The notes below the pieces were generated by a model. That model searched no databases and was not told where the DNA came from. It saw nothing but the letters and a program-made list of their open reading frames with translations. The position numbers and the translations under genes were made by a program. This document shows, in pieces, positions 7,734 through 20,200 of a stretch of 64,000 nucleotides of DNA; position 1 is the first letter of the stretch, and every line of letters starts with the position of its first letter. This stretch comes from Pseudomonas sp. FP2196 (GTDB lineage: Bacteria; Pseudomonadota; Gammaproteobacteria; Pseudomonadales; Pseudomonadaceae), in contig NZ_CP117445.1 of the NCBI RefSeq assembly GCF_030687715.1, positions 2,042,501 through 2,106,500 of the forward strand, read 5' to 3'.

Positions 7734-10700
7734 GTGCGGCTCAAGTGCATCAAGCTGGCGGGATTCAAATCCTTCGTCGACCCGACCACGGTGAACTTCC
7801 CCAGTAACATGGCGGCGGTCGTCGGGCCGAACGGTTGCGGCAAGTCGAACATCATCGACGCCGTACGCTGGGTGATGGGCGAGAGTTCGGCGAAGAACCT
7901 GCGTGGCGAGTCGATGACCGACGTCATCTTCAACGGCTCGACCAGTCGCAAACCGGTGAGTCAGGCGAGCATCGAACTGGTGTTCGACAACTCCGACGGC
8001 ACGCTGTTGGGCGAGTACGCGGCTTACGCGGAAATTTCCATTCGCCGCAAAGTCACCCGTGACAGCCAGACCACTTATTACCTCAACGGCACCAAATGCC
8101 GTCGTCGTGACATCACCGACATCTTCCTCGGCACCGGCCTCGGCCCGCGCAGCTACTCGATCATCGAGCAGGGGATGATCTCCAAGCTGATCGAGTCAAA
8201 GCCCGAAGACCTGCGCAACTTCATCGAAGAAGCGGCGGGCATCTCCAAGTACAAAGAGCGCCGCCGCGAGACGGAAAACCGTATCCGCCGCACTCATGAA
8301 AACCTCGCCCGACTGACCGACTTGCGCGACGAGCTTGAGCGTCAACTCGAACGCTTGCACCGTCAGGCCGAGGCGGCGAAGAAGTACCAGGAATTCAAAG
8401 CCGAAGAGCGTCAGCTCAAGGCGCAACTGTCGGCGCTGCGCTGGCAGGATCTGAACGATCAGGTCGGCCAGCGCGAGTCGATCATCGGCACCCAGGAAGT
8501 CAGTTTCGAAGCGCTGGTCGCTGAGCAGCGTAATGCTGACGCTGCCATCGAACGCTTGCGCGACGGTCACCATGACCTGTCCGAACGCTTCAATCTGGTG
8601 CAAGGGCGCTTCTATTCGGTTGGCGGCGACATCGCCCGGGTCGAGCAGAGCATCCAGCACGGTCAGCAACGTTTGCGTCAGTTGCAGGACGACTTGAAAG
8701 AAGCCGAACGCGCGCGTCTGGAAACCGAATCGCACCTGGGGCATGACCGCACGCTGCTGCTGACCCTCGGCGAAGAACTGGACATGCTCACCCCTGAGCA
8801 GGAAGTCACCAGCGCCGCTGCCGAAGAAGCCGCCGCTGCGCTGGAAGATTCCGAAAGCGTCATGCACGGTTGGCAGGAGCAGTGGGACGCCTTCAACCTG
8901 ACCGCCGCCGAACCACGCCGCCAGGCCGAAGTGCAGCAGTCGCGCATCCAGCAGCTGGAAACCAGCATGGAGCGTCTGGCCGATCGGCAGAAACGCCTCG
9001 GCGAAGAACGCGCGCTGCTCTCGGCCGATCCGGAAGATGCGGCGATCATGGAACTCAACGAGCAGCTCGCCGAGTCCGAAGCGACCCTTGAAGATTTGCA
9101 GACCAGCGAAGAGGCTCAGGTCGAAAAACTCGAACAGCTGCGCCAGGAGTTGCAGCAAGCGTTGACCGCGCAGCAACAGGCGCAGGGCGATTTGCAGCGC
9201 CTCAACGGTCGCCTCGCATCGCTTGAAGCCTTGCAACAAGCCGCGCTCGATCCGGGCACCGGCACTGCTGAATGGCTGAAGGAACACAACCTTGCCGAAC
9301 GTCCGCGTCTGGCCGAAGGCCTGAAGGTGGAATCGGGTTGGGAGCTGGCGGTGGAAACCGTGCTCGGCGCCGATCTGCAAGCGGTGCTGGTGGATGATTT
9401 CAGCGGTTTCGATTTGTCCGGTTTCACCCAGGGCGATTTGCGCCTGCTCAGCCCCGGCACCGACGGCGTGCGCGTGGCGGGCAGCTTGCTGGACAAGGTC
9501 GAGGCGCAGATCGATCTGTCGCCATGGCTCGGTCAGGTCAAACCGGTCGACAGTCTGGAGCAGGCGCTGGCCTTGCGCGGTCAGTTGAGCGCCGGCCAAA
9601 GCCTGATCAGTCGCGACGGTTACTGGGTCGGCCGGCATTTCCTGCGGGTGCGCCGCGCCAGTGAAGCGGAGAGTGGCATGCTCGCCCGTGGTCAGGAAAT
9701 CGAGGCGTTGCATCTTGAGCGTGAAGAGCGTGAAGCCACGGTCGACGCCATGGAAACCCGTTTGCAAACCCTGCGCGCGCAACAGCGTCAGCAGGAAAAC
9801 GGCCGCGAACATTTGCGTCGTTTGCTGCAAGACGAAGCCCGTCAGCAAGGCGAGTTGAAAGCGCAGTTATCCGCCGGCAAGGCCAAGGCCGAACAACTGA
9901 CGTTGCGTCGTACTCGCCTTGATGAGGAGCTGGTCGAACTCGGCGAACAACGCGCGCTGGAGCACGAACACATCGGCGAAGCGCGCATGCAATTGCAGGA
10001 AGCCCTCGACGCCATGGCGCTGGACACCGAACAGCGCGAGTTGCTGCTGGCCCAGCGTGACAGCCTGCGCGAACGCCTCGACCGCGTTCGTCAGGAGGCG
10101 CGACAGCACAAAGATCACGCGCATCAATTAGCCGTGCGTCTCGGCTCGTTGCGCGCTCAGCACGACTCCACGCGCCAGGCGTTGGAGCGTCTGGAAATGC
10201 AGTCCGAACGTCTGACTGAAAAGCGCGAACAGTTGAGTCTGAATCTGGAGGAGGGCGAGGCACCGCTGGAAGAGCTGCGCCTTAAACTCGAAGAGCTGCT
10301 CGACAAGCGCATGACCGTCGACGAAGAACTCAAGACCGCGCAGATTGCTTTGGAAGACGCCGACCGCGAACTGCGCGACGCGGAAAAACGCCGGACTCAG
10401 GCCGAGCAGCAATCGCAACTGATCCGTGGTCAGCTCGAACAGCAACGCATGGAATGGCAAGCCCTGACCGTGCGCCGCAAGGCTTTGCAGGATCAACTGC
10501 TGGAAGACGGCTACGATCTCAACGGCGTGCTCGCAACATTGACGGCGCAAGCCAGTGAACGCGAAGCCGAAGAAGAACTCGAACGGATCAATGCGCGGAT
10601 TCAGCGCCTGGGTGCGATCAACCTCGCGGCCATCGACGAATACACGCAACAATCCGAGCGTAAGCGTTATCTGGATGCTCAGGACGCCGATCTGGTGGAA

Positions 10701-11222
10701 GCACTGGAGACGCTGGAAAACGTCATCCGCAAGATCGACAAGGAAACCCGTAACCGTTTCAAAGATACCTTTGATCAGATCAATGGCGGTTTACAGGCAC
10801 TTTTTCCAAAAGTTTTCGGTGGTGGACGGGCGTATTTGGAACTGACGGGCGAAGATCTACTCGATACAGGGGTAACGATCATGGCGCAGCCGCCAGGAAA
10901 GAAGAACAGCACCATCCATTTGCTCTCCGGCGGGGAAAAAGCCCTGACCGCACTGGCACTGGTTTTTGCGATCTTCAAATTGAATCCGGCGCCGTTCTGC
11001 ATGCTCGATGAAGTTGACGCACCACTGGATGACGCTAACGTTGGACGCTACGCACGATTGGTCAAAGAGATGTCGCAGACCGTGCAGTTCATCTATATCA
11101 CCCACAACAAGATCGCCATGGAAATGGCCGAGCAGTTGATGGGCGTAACGATGCATGAGCCGGGTTGTTCGCGACTGGTAGCCGTGGATGTCGAGGAGGC
11201 GATGGCGATGGTGGACGCCTGA
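7734..11222 (+). CDS. smc: Chromosome segregation SMC protein
   Basis: This 1162-residue ATPase organises and compacts the chromosome with ScpA/ScpB. The N-terminal Walker A is GPNGCGKSNIIDAVRW at about residues 27-42. Long coiled-coil stretches rich in E, Q, R and L flank a globular hinge at about residues 505-650. The C-terminal head has the ABC signature LLSGGEKALTALAL and Walker B FCMLDEVDAPLDD. The start is GTG at 7734, directly after the GntR stop codon; no ATG alternative keeps the conserved MRLKCIKLAGFKSF start. Length is normal for the family. Confidence 0.97.
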   Translation: MRLKCIKLAGFKSFVDPTTVNFPSNMAAVVGPNGCGKSNIIDAVRWVMGESSAKNLRGESMTDVIFNGSTSRKPVSQASIELVFDNSDGTLLGEYAAYAEISIRRKVTRDSQTTYYLNGTKCRRRDITDIFLGTGLGPRSYSIIEQGMISKLIESKPEDLRNFIEEAAGISKYKERRRETENRIRRTHENLARLTDLRDELERQLERLHRQAEAAKKYQEFKAEERQLKAQLSALRWQDLNDQVGQRESIIGTQEVSFEALVAEQRNADAAIERLRDGHHDLSERFNLVQGRFYSVGGDIARVEQSIQHGQQRLRQLQDDLKEAERARLETESHLGHDRTLLLTLGEELDMLTPEQEVTSAAAEEAAAALEDSESVMHGWQEQWDAFNLTAAEPRRQAEVQQSRIQQLETSMERLADRQKRLGEERALLSADPEDAAIMELNEQLAESEATLEDLQTSEEAQVEKLEQLRQELQQALTAQQQAQGDLQRLNGRLASLEALQQAALDPGTGTAEWLKEHNLAERPRLAEGLKVESGWELAVETVLGADLQAVLVDDFSGFDLSGFTQGDLRLLSPGTDGVRVAGSLLDKVEAQIDLSPWLGQVKPVDSLEQALALRGQLSAGQSLISRDGYWVGRHFLRVRRASEAESGMLARGQEIEALHLEREEREATVDAMETRLQTLRAQQRQQENGREHLRRLLQDEARQQGELKAQLSAGKAKAEQLTLRRTRLDEELVELGEQRALEHEHIGEARMQLQEALDAMALDTEQRELLLAQRDSLRERLDRVRQEARQHKDHAHQLAVRLGSLRAQHDSTRQALERLEMQSERLTEKREQLSLNLEEGEAPLEELRLKLEELLDKRMTVDEELKTAQIALEDADRELRDAEKRRTQAEQQSQLIRGQLEQQRMEWQALTVRRKALQDQLLEDGYDLNGVLATLTAQASEREAEEELERINARIQRLGAINLAAIDEYTQQSERKRYLDAQDADLVEALETLENVIRKIDKETRNRFKDTFDQINGGLQALFPKVFGGGRAYLELTGEDLLDTGVTIMAQPPGKKNSTIHLLSGGEKALTALALVFAIFKLNPAPFCMLDEVDAPLDDANVGRYARLVKEMSQTVQFIYITHNKIAMEMAEQLMGVTMHEPGCSRLVAVDVEEAMAMVDA

Positions 11223-11423
11223 GTCAGCGTCGTGTCGGAAAGGTATTAGGGGTTTGTAGGACTTTTTTACTGGCTTCGACTTGCTGGCCAATCGACATAT
11301 TCGCGCAAGCCAATGAGACAGACGGTGTAAAGTTGTCTTTGGTCGTGCTAGTTTAATGTCAATTTTTCGTATACGTGGGCAAAACGCCTGTCAGAACATA
11401 GAGTTGGCGCCACGTTTTAAAGC

Positions 11424-11442
11424 GGTTTGCACAGTGTAAACC
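11424..11442. promoter_or_regulatory. 19-base near-perfect palindrome upstream of zipA
   Basis: The sequence GGTTTGCACAGTGTAAACC pairs along its whole length apart from one G-T. It lies 40 bases before the zipA start and is followed by a T-rich run, so it could be an operator or a weak smc terminator. I see no basis to choose. Confidence 0.35.
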
Positions 11443-11481
11443 CCTTATTTTTCAGCATTTTTTATAGAGGCACGGGATTAC

Positions 11482-12345
11482 ATGGAAATCGGTCTGCGCG
11501 AGTGGCTGATCGTCATCGGCATCATTGTGATTGCCGGTATTCTTTTCGATGGCTGGCGCCGTATGCGCGGCGGTAAGGGAAAACTGAAGTTCCGTCTTGA
11601 CCGAAGTCTGTCCAACCTGCCGGACGAGGACACCAGCGCTGAGCTGTTGGGCCCGGCCCGCGTCCTGGACACCCATAAAGAGCCACAACTGGACGAACAT
11701 GATCTGCCGTCGGTGAGCATGCCGGCCCGTGAAGCACGCGAGCCTCGCGAATCCGGCTCCAAGCGTGGCAAGCGTGGCAGCAATGGCCCGGCCCAGGGTG
11801 ACTTGAATCTGGACCTGGATCTGGACGGTGGCCCGAGCTTCAGCAGCCGTGACGATGACTTCGTCGAAGACAGCAAGCCTTCGCCTGCCGTGGTCGACAA
11901 GGATCAGCCACAAGCTGAAGAAGTCTTGGTGATCAGCGTGATCTGCCGCGACGCCGCCGGCTTCAAAGGCCCGGCGCTGTTGCAGAACATTCTGGAAAGC
12001 GGTCTGCGTTTCGGCGAAATGGATATTTTCCACCGCCACGAAAGCATGGCTGGCAACGGTGAAGTGCTGTTCTCCATGGCCAATGCGGTCAAACCGGGCA
12101 TTTTTGATCTGGACGACATCGACCATTTCAGCACCCCGGCAGTGAGCTTCTTCCTCGGCCTGCCAGGCCCGCGTCATCCGAAGCAGGCTTTCGACGTGAT
12201 GGTGGCCGCAGCCCGCAAGCTGTCCCAGGAACTGAACGGCGAGCTTAAAGATGACCAGCGCAGCGTCCTGACCGCGCAGACCATCGAGCACTACCGTCAG
12301 CGCATCGTCGAATTCGAACGCCGCGCCCTGACCCAGAAACGCTAA
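11482..12345 (+). CDS. zipA: Cell division protein ZipA
   Basis: ZipA anchors FtsZ to the inner membrane during septation. The 287-residue protein has an N-terminal membrane segment ([21 protein letters not shown], about residues 4-25), a short basic stretch, a charged and Pro-rich linker at about 50-145, and a C-terminal globular FtsZ-binding domain beginning near [16 protein letters not shown]. The smc-zipA-ligA order is conserved in pseudomonads. Upstream, 259 bases separate it from smc and could hold its own promoter. Confidence 0.95.
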   Translation: MEIGLREWLIVIGIIVIAGILFDGWRRMRGGKGKLKFRLDRSLSNLPDEDTSAELLGPARVLDTHKEPQLDEHDLPSVSMPAREAREPRESGSKRGKRGSNGPAQGDLNLDLDLDGGPSFSSRDDDFVEDSKPSPAVVDKDQPQAEEVLVISVICRDAAGFKGPALLQNILESGLRFGEMDIFHRHESMAGNGEVLFSMANAVKPGIFDLDDIDHFSTPAVSFFLGLPGPRHPKQAFDVMVAAARKLSQELNGELKDDQRSVLTAQTIEHYRQRIVEFERRALTQKR

Positions 12346-12352
12346 AGGCCAA

Positions 12353-14851
<2,499 letters not shown>

Positions 14852-14875
14852 GTCATTGGGTAAACCCAAAACCTG

Positions 14876-14904
14876 TTGTGAGGGGATAAATCCCCTCGCG
14901 ACAA
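14876..14904. repeat. Short palindrome (GAGGGGATAAATCCCCTC core)
   Basis: TTGTGAGGGGAT and ATCCCCTCGCGACAA form a compact imperfect inverted repeat 25 bases after ligA. It resembles a fourth Pseudomonas REP type and may also act as a weak terminator. Confidence 0.5.
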
Positions 14905-14994
14905 TGGTGCTATCACCTGGGAGCGCCGTTATGAGTGGGAACGATGTTGTCATGGGAATGATCTAGTCTTGGCAAGCCCCAGGGAGAGATCGCC

Positions 14995-16158
14995 ATGTAC
15001 CGCTTTTTCGAGCAGCTCAGTTCTCGCATCGTCGCGCCGTTCATGGGCGAGTCTTCACGCAACAGCAAAGTCTGGCCGTGCCGCTGCGGCCAGTCGCTGT
15101 TTTTTCGCAACAGCCAGTGTCTGGCCTGCAGTGCTTTGCTGGGCTACCAGCCGGAAGAAAGTCGCATCACCTCACTGTCGCCCGGTGCGGAGAGCGGCAC
15201 CTGGACGCTGGATGCCGATCCCGACGCGGGACTCTATCGCCGCTGTGCGAATCTCGACACGCCCGCCGCGTGCAACTGGCTGCTTCCTGCCAACGTAGAC
15301 GATGCCTTGTGCGTCGCCTGCAGCCTCAATCGCACCATCCCCGACCTGTCCGCCCCGGCAAATCCCGAGCGCTGGCGCAAGGTCGAAATCGCCAAGCGCC
15401 GTCTCGTCGCCCAGTTGATCACCCTCGGTTTACAGGTCATCCCGAAAACCGTCGATGAAGACACCGGACTGGCCTTCGATTTCATCGGCGTCGACCTCGA
15501 AGGCAATGCGCCAATGACCGGCCACGCCAACGGCCTGATCACCCTCGACATCAAGGAGGCCGACGACGCCCATCGCGAGCAGGTGAGGGCGCAGATGCAC
15601 GAGCCGTATCGCACGCTGCTCGGGCATTTTCGTCATGAGGTCGGGCACTATTACTGGGATCGGTTGATCGCCAACGGCCCGTGGCTCGGATCATTCCGCA
15701 ACCTGTTCGGTGATGAACGCGCCAGTTACGCCGAGGCGCTGGATCGCCACTATCAGCAGGGCGCGCCGCTGGACTGGCCGCAGCACTACGTCAGCGCTTA
15801 CGCGACCATGCACCCGTGGGAAGACTGGGCAGAAACCTGGGCGCATTACCTGCACATGATGGACGCGGTGGACACCGCGCTGGGCTTTGGCATGAGTGCG
15901 CGGGAAATGGATTTTGACTACCAGCCGTTTCCGCCGAGCACCTTGTTCGATCCGTCGCACCCCGGCGGCGAGGCGTTTCTGTCCTTCGTCAACGCATGGA
16001 TCGAACTCGCGGGGATGCTCAACGAACTGTCACGCAGCATGGGCCAGCCGGATTTCTATCCGTTCGTGCTGCCGGCGGCTGCGATTGCCAAACTGCATTT
16101 CATCCACCTGGTGATCCAGCGCGCGGGCGGCAAGGCTGACGAGGTTCTGACCCTGTAG
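14995..16158 (+). CDS. Putative zinc-binding metallopeptidase (Peptidase_Mx type)
   Basis: The 387-residue protein opens with a zinc-ribbon-like segment (CRCGQSLFFRNSQCLACSAL, about residues 24-43) and carries an HEVGHYYW motif around residue 214, followed by conserved aspartates and histidines (DWAETWAHYLHMMD). This matches the family annotated as putative zinc-binding metallopeptidases. The substrate is unknown and no signal peptide is seen, so it is probably cytoplasmic. The ATG follows a GGGAGAGATCGCC leader. Its stop codon lies within a REP unit. Confidence 0.75.
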   Translation: MYRFFEQLSSRIVAPFMGESSRNSKVWPCRCGQSLFFRNSQCLACSALLGYQPEESRITSLSPGAESGTWTLDADPDAGLYRRCANLDTPAACNWLLPANVDDALCVACSLNRTIPDLSAPANPERWRKVEIAKRRLVAQLITLGLQVIPKTVDEDTGLAFDFIGVDLEGNAPMTGHANGLITLDIKEADDAHREQVRAQMHEPYRTLLGHFRHEVGHYYWDRLIANGPWLGSFRNLFGDERASYAEALDRHYQQGAPLDWPQHYVSAYATMHPWEDWAETWAHYLHMMDAVDTALGFGMSAREMDFDYQPFPPSTLFDPSHPGGEAFLSFVNAWIELAGMLNELSRSMGQPDFYPFVLPAAAIAKLHFIHLVIQRAGGKADEVLTL

Positions 16159-16185
16159 GAGCCGCCGCAGGCTGCGATCTTTTGA
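16153..16185. repeat. Single REP unit (family B)
   Basis: One copy of the CTGTAGGAGC...GCAGGCTGCGATCTTTTGA unit overlaps the stop codon of the metallopeptidase gene. Confidence 0.7.
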
Positions 16186-16236
16186 CGTCAACGCATGTCC
16201 TTGAAGCCATTCATATTTTTTATCTGGATCGAACGG

Positions 16237-16264
16237 TTGTAACTTCGTCTCAGATAGGTACAAT
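16237..16264 (+). promoter_or_regulatory. Sigma-70 promoter of the 4.5S RNA gene
   Basis: TTGTAA at 16237-16242 and TACAAT at 16259-16264 are separated by 16 bases. Transcription would start near 16271, about 25 bases before the predicted mature 5' end of the RNA. Confidence 0.65.
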
Positions 16265-16296
16265 GGCGCGGCTCGCCGACAGGTGAGCGTCGTTAT

Positions 16297-16407
16297 GGTG
16301 ACCCCATCGGTCCCCCCGCAACGATTACCCGTGAACCTGGTCAGAGCCGGAAGGCAGCAGCCACAGCGGGAACATTGTGTGCCGGGGTGTGGCTGGTGGG
16401 GGCACCA
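16297..16407 (+). ncRNA. ffs: Signal recognition particle 4.5S RNA
   Basis: The conserved SRP core is present: GAACCTGGTCAGAGCCGGAA, then GGCAGCAGCC and GTGCCGGGGTGTGGCTGG. The ends pair: GGTG at 16297-16300 with CACC at 16403-16406, and CCCC at 16302-16305 with GGGG at 16398-16401, giving a single long hairpin of about 111 bases. The RNA binds Ffh to target membrane proteins. Confidence 0.95.
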
Positions 16408-16439
16408 CCTTAACGAACAATCGAACGCTTTAATCAAAC

Positions 16440-16470
16440 TGCATGGGTTTCGCCCACTGCGGTTTTTTTG
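16440..16470 (+). terminator. ffs: Intrinsic terminator of ffs
   Basis: GCATGGGTTTCGCCCACTGC forms a short hairpin followed by GGTTTTTTT. Confidence 0.75.
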
Positions 16471-16525
16471 TGTCTGCGATTTACCAAGCCGACACAAATC
16501 CCCTGTAGGCCTGAGCCTGCAGGGG

Positions 16526-17275
16526 TTATGGGGTGGCTTCAGAGGACCCGGTATAGAGCCGGATAATCTCATCAATCTCCCCCGACATTTTCATCCTCAG
16601 CAACGTGCGCAAAATCCGCTGCACCGGCACCTTCGGATCATTCCTCACATAGCAACCGACTTTCTGCTCCTGTAGCACTGCGACTCCATGCAGTTGCTGC
16701 TCAGGCGGCAGGCGCTGGTTGAGCCAGTCCAGCGTCCACTGGTTGCTCACGGCATAGCGATAACGCCCGGCCAGCAGTTTGTTCAGCACTTGCTCCTGAT
16801 TGCGCGCATCTTCGCGTTGCAGTTGATTGGCATCGAAGAGGGGTTGCAGGGTGGGGTAGGTGTAGCCGAGCACCGTGCCGATCGACTGGAGGGGCAGGCT
16901 GGAGGGATCGGCGCTGGCGGGTTGATCTTGGCGAGCGATCAGCAAATCTCGCTGAAACAGCAGTGGAATGCTCCAAATGTAATCGCCGGACTGATTCGGC
17001 AGCCACGACTGTGCGGCATAGCAGCGCACATCGATCTCGCCGTGCTCCATGGCGCTCTGTATGCGCGTGCGGGGCAGGACGTTGAATTGTGCAGGCACGC
17101 CGACCTGGGTCGCGAGGCTGAGCATGATGTCGTAGAGAATGCCCTGGGTCGGGCGGCCGTGTTCCAGTTGCACCATCGGCATCGCCCAGCTGTCAGCCAC
17201 GGCGAAGCGCAACGGTGTTGGCGCTGCCGCTACGTTCAGACTCAATCCCAGCAGTGCCCCCACGGCCCAACGCAT
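16526..17275 (-). CDS. Periplasmic solute-binding protein, SBP family 3 type
   Basis: The 249-residue product has a signal peptide at about residues 1-18 (ending ALLGLSLNVAAA) followed by LRFAVADSWAMPM, the usual first strand of amino-acid-type binding proteins. Later segments (GILYDIMLSLATQVG, GEIDVRCYAAQSWLPN, IGTVLGYTYPTL) fit the same fold. No permease or ATPase gene lies next to it, so it is an orphan. It may act with a distant transporter or as a sensor. The ligand is not evident. Confidence 0.75.
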   Translation of the reverse strand: MRWAVGALLGLSLNVAAAPTPLRFAVADSWAMPMVQLEHGRPTQGILYDIMLSLATQVGVPAQFNVLPRTRIQSAMEHGEIDVRCYAAQSWLPNQSGDYIWSIPLLFQRDLLIARQDQPASADPSSLPLQSIGTVLGYTYPTLQPLFDANQLQREDARNQEQVLNKLLAGRYRYAVSNQWTLDWLNQRLPPEQQLHGVAVLQEQKVGCYVRNDPKVPVQRILRTLLRMKMSGEIDEIIRLYTGSSEATP

Positions 17276-17420
17276 AAATGCTCCGGTAATTCCCGATCCC
17301 GGGCCGATAAAAGCCTCTGCTGATGCAGCTTAGCCATATTAGAGAAGGACACCGGATGCAATTTTGCCCTTGCTCCGCTAGCATTAGCCGCTTCAGCTTC
17401 CTTCGTTGCGACGGTTTTCG

Positions 17421-19520
17421 ATGAGTTATCAGGTTCTTGCACGTAAATGGCGTCCGCGCTCGTTCCGCGAAATGGTCGGCCAGACCCATGTGCTCAAGGC
17501 TCTGATCAATGCCTTGGACAGCCAGCGGCTGCACCACGCGTACCTGTTCACCGGTACGCGCGGGGTGGGTAAAACCACGATTGCGCGGATCATTGCCAAA
17601 TGCCTGAACTGTGAGACAGGTATCACTTCCAGTCCTTGCGGCGAATGTTCGGTGTGCCGCGAAATCGATGAAGGTCGTTTCGTCGACCTGATCGAGATCG
17701 ACGCCGCGAGCCGCACCAAGGTCGAAGACACCCGCGAGCTGCTCGACAACGTGCAGTACGCGCCAAGCCGTGGGCGCTTCAAGGTCTACCTGATCGACGA
17801 AGTGCACATGCTCTCCAGCCATTCCTTCAATGCGCTGTTGAAAACCCTCGAAGAGCCACCGCCCTACGTCAAGTTCATCCTCGCGACCACCGATCCGCAG
17901 AAACTTCCGGCAACGATTTTGTCGCGGTGCCTGCAGTTCTCCCTGAAGAACATGACGCCTGAGCGTGTGGTCGAGCATTTGACCCATGTTCTGACGGCCG
18001 AAAACGTGCCGTTCGAAGACGACGCGCTGTGGTTGCTCGGTCGCGCGGCTGACGGTTCGATGCGTGACGCGATGAGCCTGACCGATCAGGCGATCGCGTT
18101 CGGTGAAGGCAAGGTTCTGGCCACCGACGTGCGAGCGATGCTCGGCACGCTCGATCACGGTCAGGTCTATGACGTCCTGCATTCGTTGATCGAAGGCGAC
18201 GCCAAGGCGTTGCTCGAAGCCGTGCGTCATCTGGCCGAACAGGGCCCGGACTGGAACGGCGTGCTTTCGGAAATTCTCAACGTGCTGCACCGCGTGGCCA
18301 TCGCTCAGGCACTACCGGAAGGTGTCGACAACGGCCATGGCGATCGTGATCGCGTCTTGGCCCTGGCTCAAGCCTTGCCGGCCGAAGATGTGCAGTTCTA
18401 CTACCAGATGGGCCTGATCGGTCGTCGTGACTTGCCGCTGGCACCGGATCCGCGTGGCGGTTTCGAAATGGTCCTGCTGCGGATGCTGGCCTTCAGGCCT
18501 GCCGACACCGCGGATGCCCCGAGGCAACCGCTAAAGCCAGTGGGGATCAGCCAGGCCACAGTTGATTCCGCAAACTCCGTGGCTGCCGCGCCTAAAGCTG
18601 CGCCGGTGGTCGCTGCGGCTGTTGTGCCAGCGCCGACGCCTGCGCCAGTGGTTGCACCGGCACCGGCCCCGGCCCCTGAGCCTGTGGTTGCCGCTGAGCC
18701 GGAACCTGCACCCGAGCCAGAGCCCGAACCCGAACCGGTTGCTGTCGAAGCCGTCGTCGACCTGCCATGGAACGACCCGGTAGAACCAGAGCCCGAGCCT
18801 GCGCAGCAACCCGCTGTCGAGCCGGTGCTGGAAACCGCCGCCGAGCAGCCCGAGCTGCCGCCGATGCCGCTGCCGACCCCGGACAGCGTCGTGCCAGACG
18901 CACCCGAGTGGGCCGCTGCGCCGATCCCCGAGCCTTCGGTCGCCGATGTCGATGCCGCCACCCCGGGCATGGACATGGACGACGAGCCGCCGCTGGACGA
19001 GGATTACATCGAGCCGGACATGGATTCGGCCTACAGCTACCTCGATGAACTGGCCAGCGAACACGCCGCTGAACCGGCGCCGGAACCCGAGCCTGAACCT
19101 GCCGCAGCGCCGGCCACCGGTCTGGCGTTGCAATGGCTGGAGCTGTTCCCGAAACTGCCGATCTCCGGCATGACCGGCAGCATCGCCGCCAACTGCACGT
19201 TGATCGCCGTTGATGGCGACCATTGGCTGATGCACCTGGACCCGGCCCACAGCGCACTGTTCAACGCCACGCAACAGCGACGTCTCAACGATGCGTTGAA
19301 CCAGTTCCACGGCCGCACACTGAGCCTGACCATCGAACTGATCAAGCCCGAGCAGGAAACCCCGGCCCAGGCCGCGTCCCGTCGGCGTGCCAACCGTCAG
19401 CGCGAAGCGGAGGAGTCGATCCACGGCGATCCGTTCATCCAGCAGATGGTCCAGCAGTTCGGCGCGGTCGTGCGACACGATACTATTGAACCTGTCGACG
19501 CTCTGGTCACTCAGGGCTAA
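17421..19520 (+). CDS. dnaX: DNA polymerase III subunit gamma/tau
   Basis: This 699-residue clamp-loader ATPase assembles the replicative polymerase. Walker A GTRGVGKTT is at residues 45-53, a zinc site includes CLNCETG and CGECSVC, and the sensor segment ATTDPQKLPATILSRC is intact. A long Ala/Pro/Glu-rich linker (about residues 385-580) joins the core to the C-terminal tau domain. ATG 17421 starts the conserved MSYQVLARKWRPRSF; an upstream in-frame start at 17406 is less likely. No A-rich slippery heptamer is seen for gamma production. Confidence 0.97.
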   Translation: MSYQVLARKWRPRSFREMVGQTHVLKALINALDSQRLHHAYLFTGTRGVGKTTIARIIAKCLNCETGITSSPCGECSVCREIDEGRFVDLIEIDAASRTKVEDTRELLDNVQYAPSRGRFKVYLIDEVHMLSSHSFNALLKTLEEPPPYVKFILATTDPQKLPATILSRCLQFSLKNMTPERVVEHLTHVLTAENVPFEDDALWLLGRAADGSMRDAMSLTDQAIAFGEGKVLATDVRAMLGTLDHGQVYDVLHSLIEGDAKALLEAVRHLAEQGPDWNGVLSEILNVLHRVAIAQALPEGVDNGHGDRDRVLALAQALPAEDVQFYYQMGLIGRRDLPLAPDPRGGFEMVLLRMLAFRPADTADAPRQPLKPVGISQATVDSANSVAAAPKAAPVVAAAVVPAPTPAPVVAPAPAPAPEPVVAAEPEPAPEPEPEPEPVAVEAVVDLPWNDPVEPEPEPAQQPAVEPVLETAAEQPELPPMPLPTPDSVVPDAPEWAAAPIPEPSVADVDAATPGMDMDDEPPLDEDYIEPDMDSAYSYLDELASEHAAEPAPEPEPEPAAAPATGLALQWLELFPKLPISGMTGSIAANCTLIAVDGDHWLMHLDPAHSALFNATQQRRLNDALNQFHGRTLSLTIELIKPEQETPAQAASRRRANRQREAEESIHGDPFIQQMVQQFGAVVRHDTIEPVDALVTQG

Positions 19521-19529
19521 TAACTGAAG

Positions 19530-19560
19530 GCGTCCGGTCTTAATCGCCGGACGCTGTTTT
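19530..19560 (+). terminator. Intrinsic terminator after dnaX
   Basis: GCGTCCGG and CCGGACGC form an 8-bp stem with a 9-base loop, followed by TGTTTT. ybaB starts 28 bases later, so termination is probably partial. Confidence 0.6.
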
Positions 19561-19587
19561 GATCCAAGTACTTTTGAGGTGATTCCC

Positions 19588-19926
19588 ATGATGAAAGGTG
19601 GCATGGCCGGCCTGATGAAGCAGGCGCAGCAGATGCAGGAAAAAATGGCCAAGATGCAGGAAGAACTGGCCAACGCTGAAGTCACCGGTAAGGCCGGTGG
19701 CGATATGGTCACCGTGGTGATGACCGGTCGTCACGACGTGAAAAGCGTGAGCATCGACCCGAGCCTGGTCGAAGGCCTGAGTGAAGACGACAAAGAAATG
19801 CTGGAAGCCGTGGTGGCTGCCGCCGTCAATGACGCCGTGCGCAAGATCGAAGCCAACAGCCAGGAAAAAATGGGCGGCATGACCGCCGGCATGAACCTGC
19901 CAGCGGGCATGAAACTGCCATTCTGA
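19588..19926 (+). CDS. ybaB: Nucleoid-associated protein, YbaB/EbfC family
   Basis: This small DNA-binding protein (112 residues) sits between dnaX and recR, as in most gammaproteobacteria. It shows the Met- and Lys-rich N-terminal coiled coil ([20 protein letters not shown]), the [14 protein letters not shown] strand pair and a Met/Gly-rich tail. The ATG at 19588 follows TGAGGTG by six bases; a GTG at 19579 lies inside that ribosome site and is unlikely. The dimer binds DNA and helps shape the nucleoid. Confidence 0.95.
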   Translation: MMKGGMAGLMKQAQQMQEKMAKMQEELANAEVTGKAGGDMVTVVMTGRHDVKSVSIDPSLVEGLSEDDKEMLEAVVAAAVNDAVRKIEANSQEKMGGMTAGMNLPAGMKLPF

Positions 19927-19955
19927 TTCGCCATCCGGCGGCAGATGAGCTACAC

Positions 19956-19987
19956 AAAATGCCAGGCATTGCGCCTGGCATTTTTGT
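19956..19987 (+). terminator. Intrinsic terminator after ybaB
   Basis: AAAATGCCAGGC and GCCTGGCATTTTT form a 12-bp stem with a short loop, followed by T residues. Confidence 0.85.
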
Positions 19988-20010
19988 TTCCGGCTGATCC
20001 AGCACGGCCC

Positions 20011-20106
20011 CTTGTAGAAGCTGTCGAGTGAAACGAGGCTGCGATCTTTTGATTCTGGTTTTTAAAGGCAGAATCAAAAGATCGCAGCGTGCCGCAGCTC
20101 CTACAT
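20011..20106. repeat. REP pair (family B)
   Basis: Inverted units with AGGCTGCGATCTTTTGATTC and GAATCAAAAGATCGCAGC at their inner ends; the inner arms alone can form a long hairpin. Confidence 0.85.
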
Positions 20107-20200
20107 GGATAGTGTGCAGTGTCGAAACATCGAACCCATCGCCCCCGCCAAAGGTCTGCTCCCTATACCCCCGAATTCATTATTCACAGGAGACGCTGAC

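Noticed and set aside
17421..19520. Programmed frameshift in dnaX to make gamma
   Set aside because: No A-rich slippery heptamer with a following hairpin was found near the middle of the gene, so a tau-only product is more likely from this sequence.
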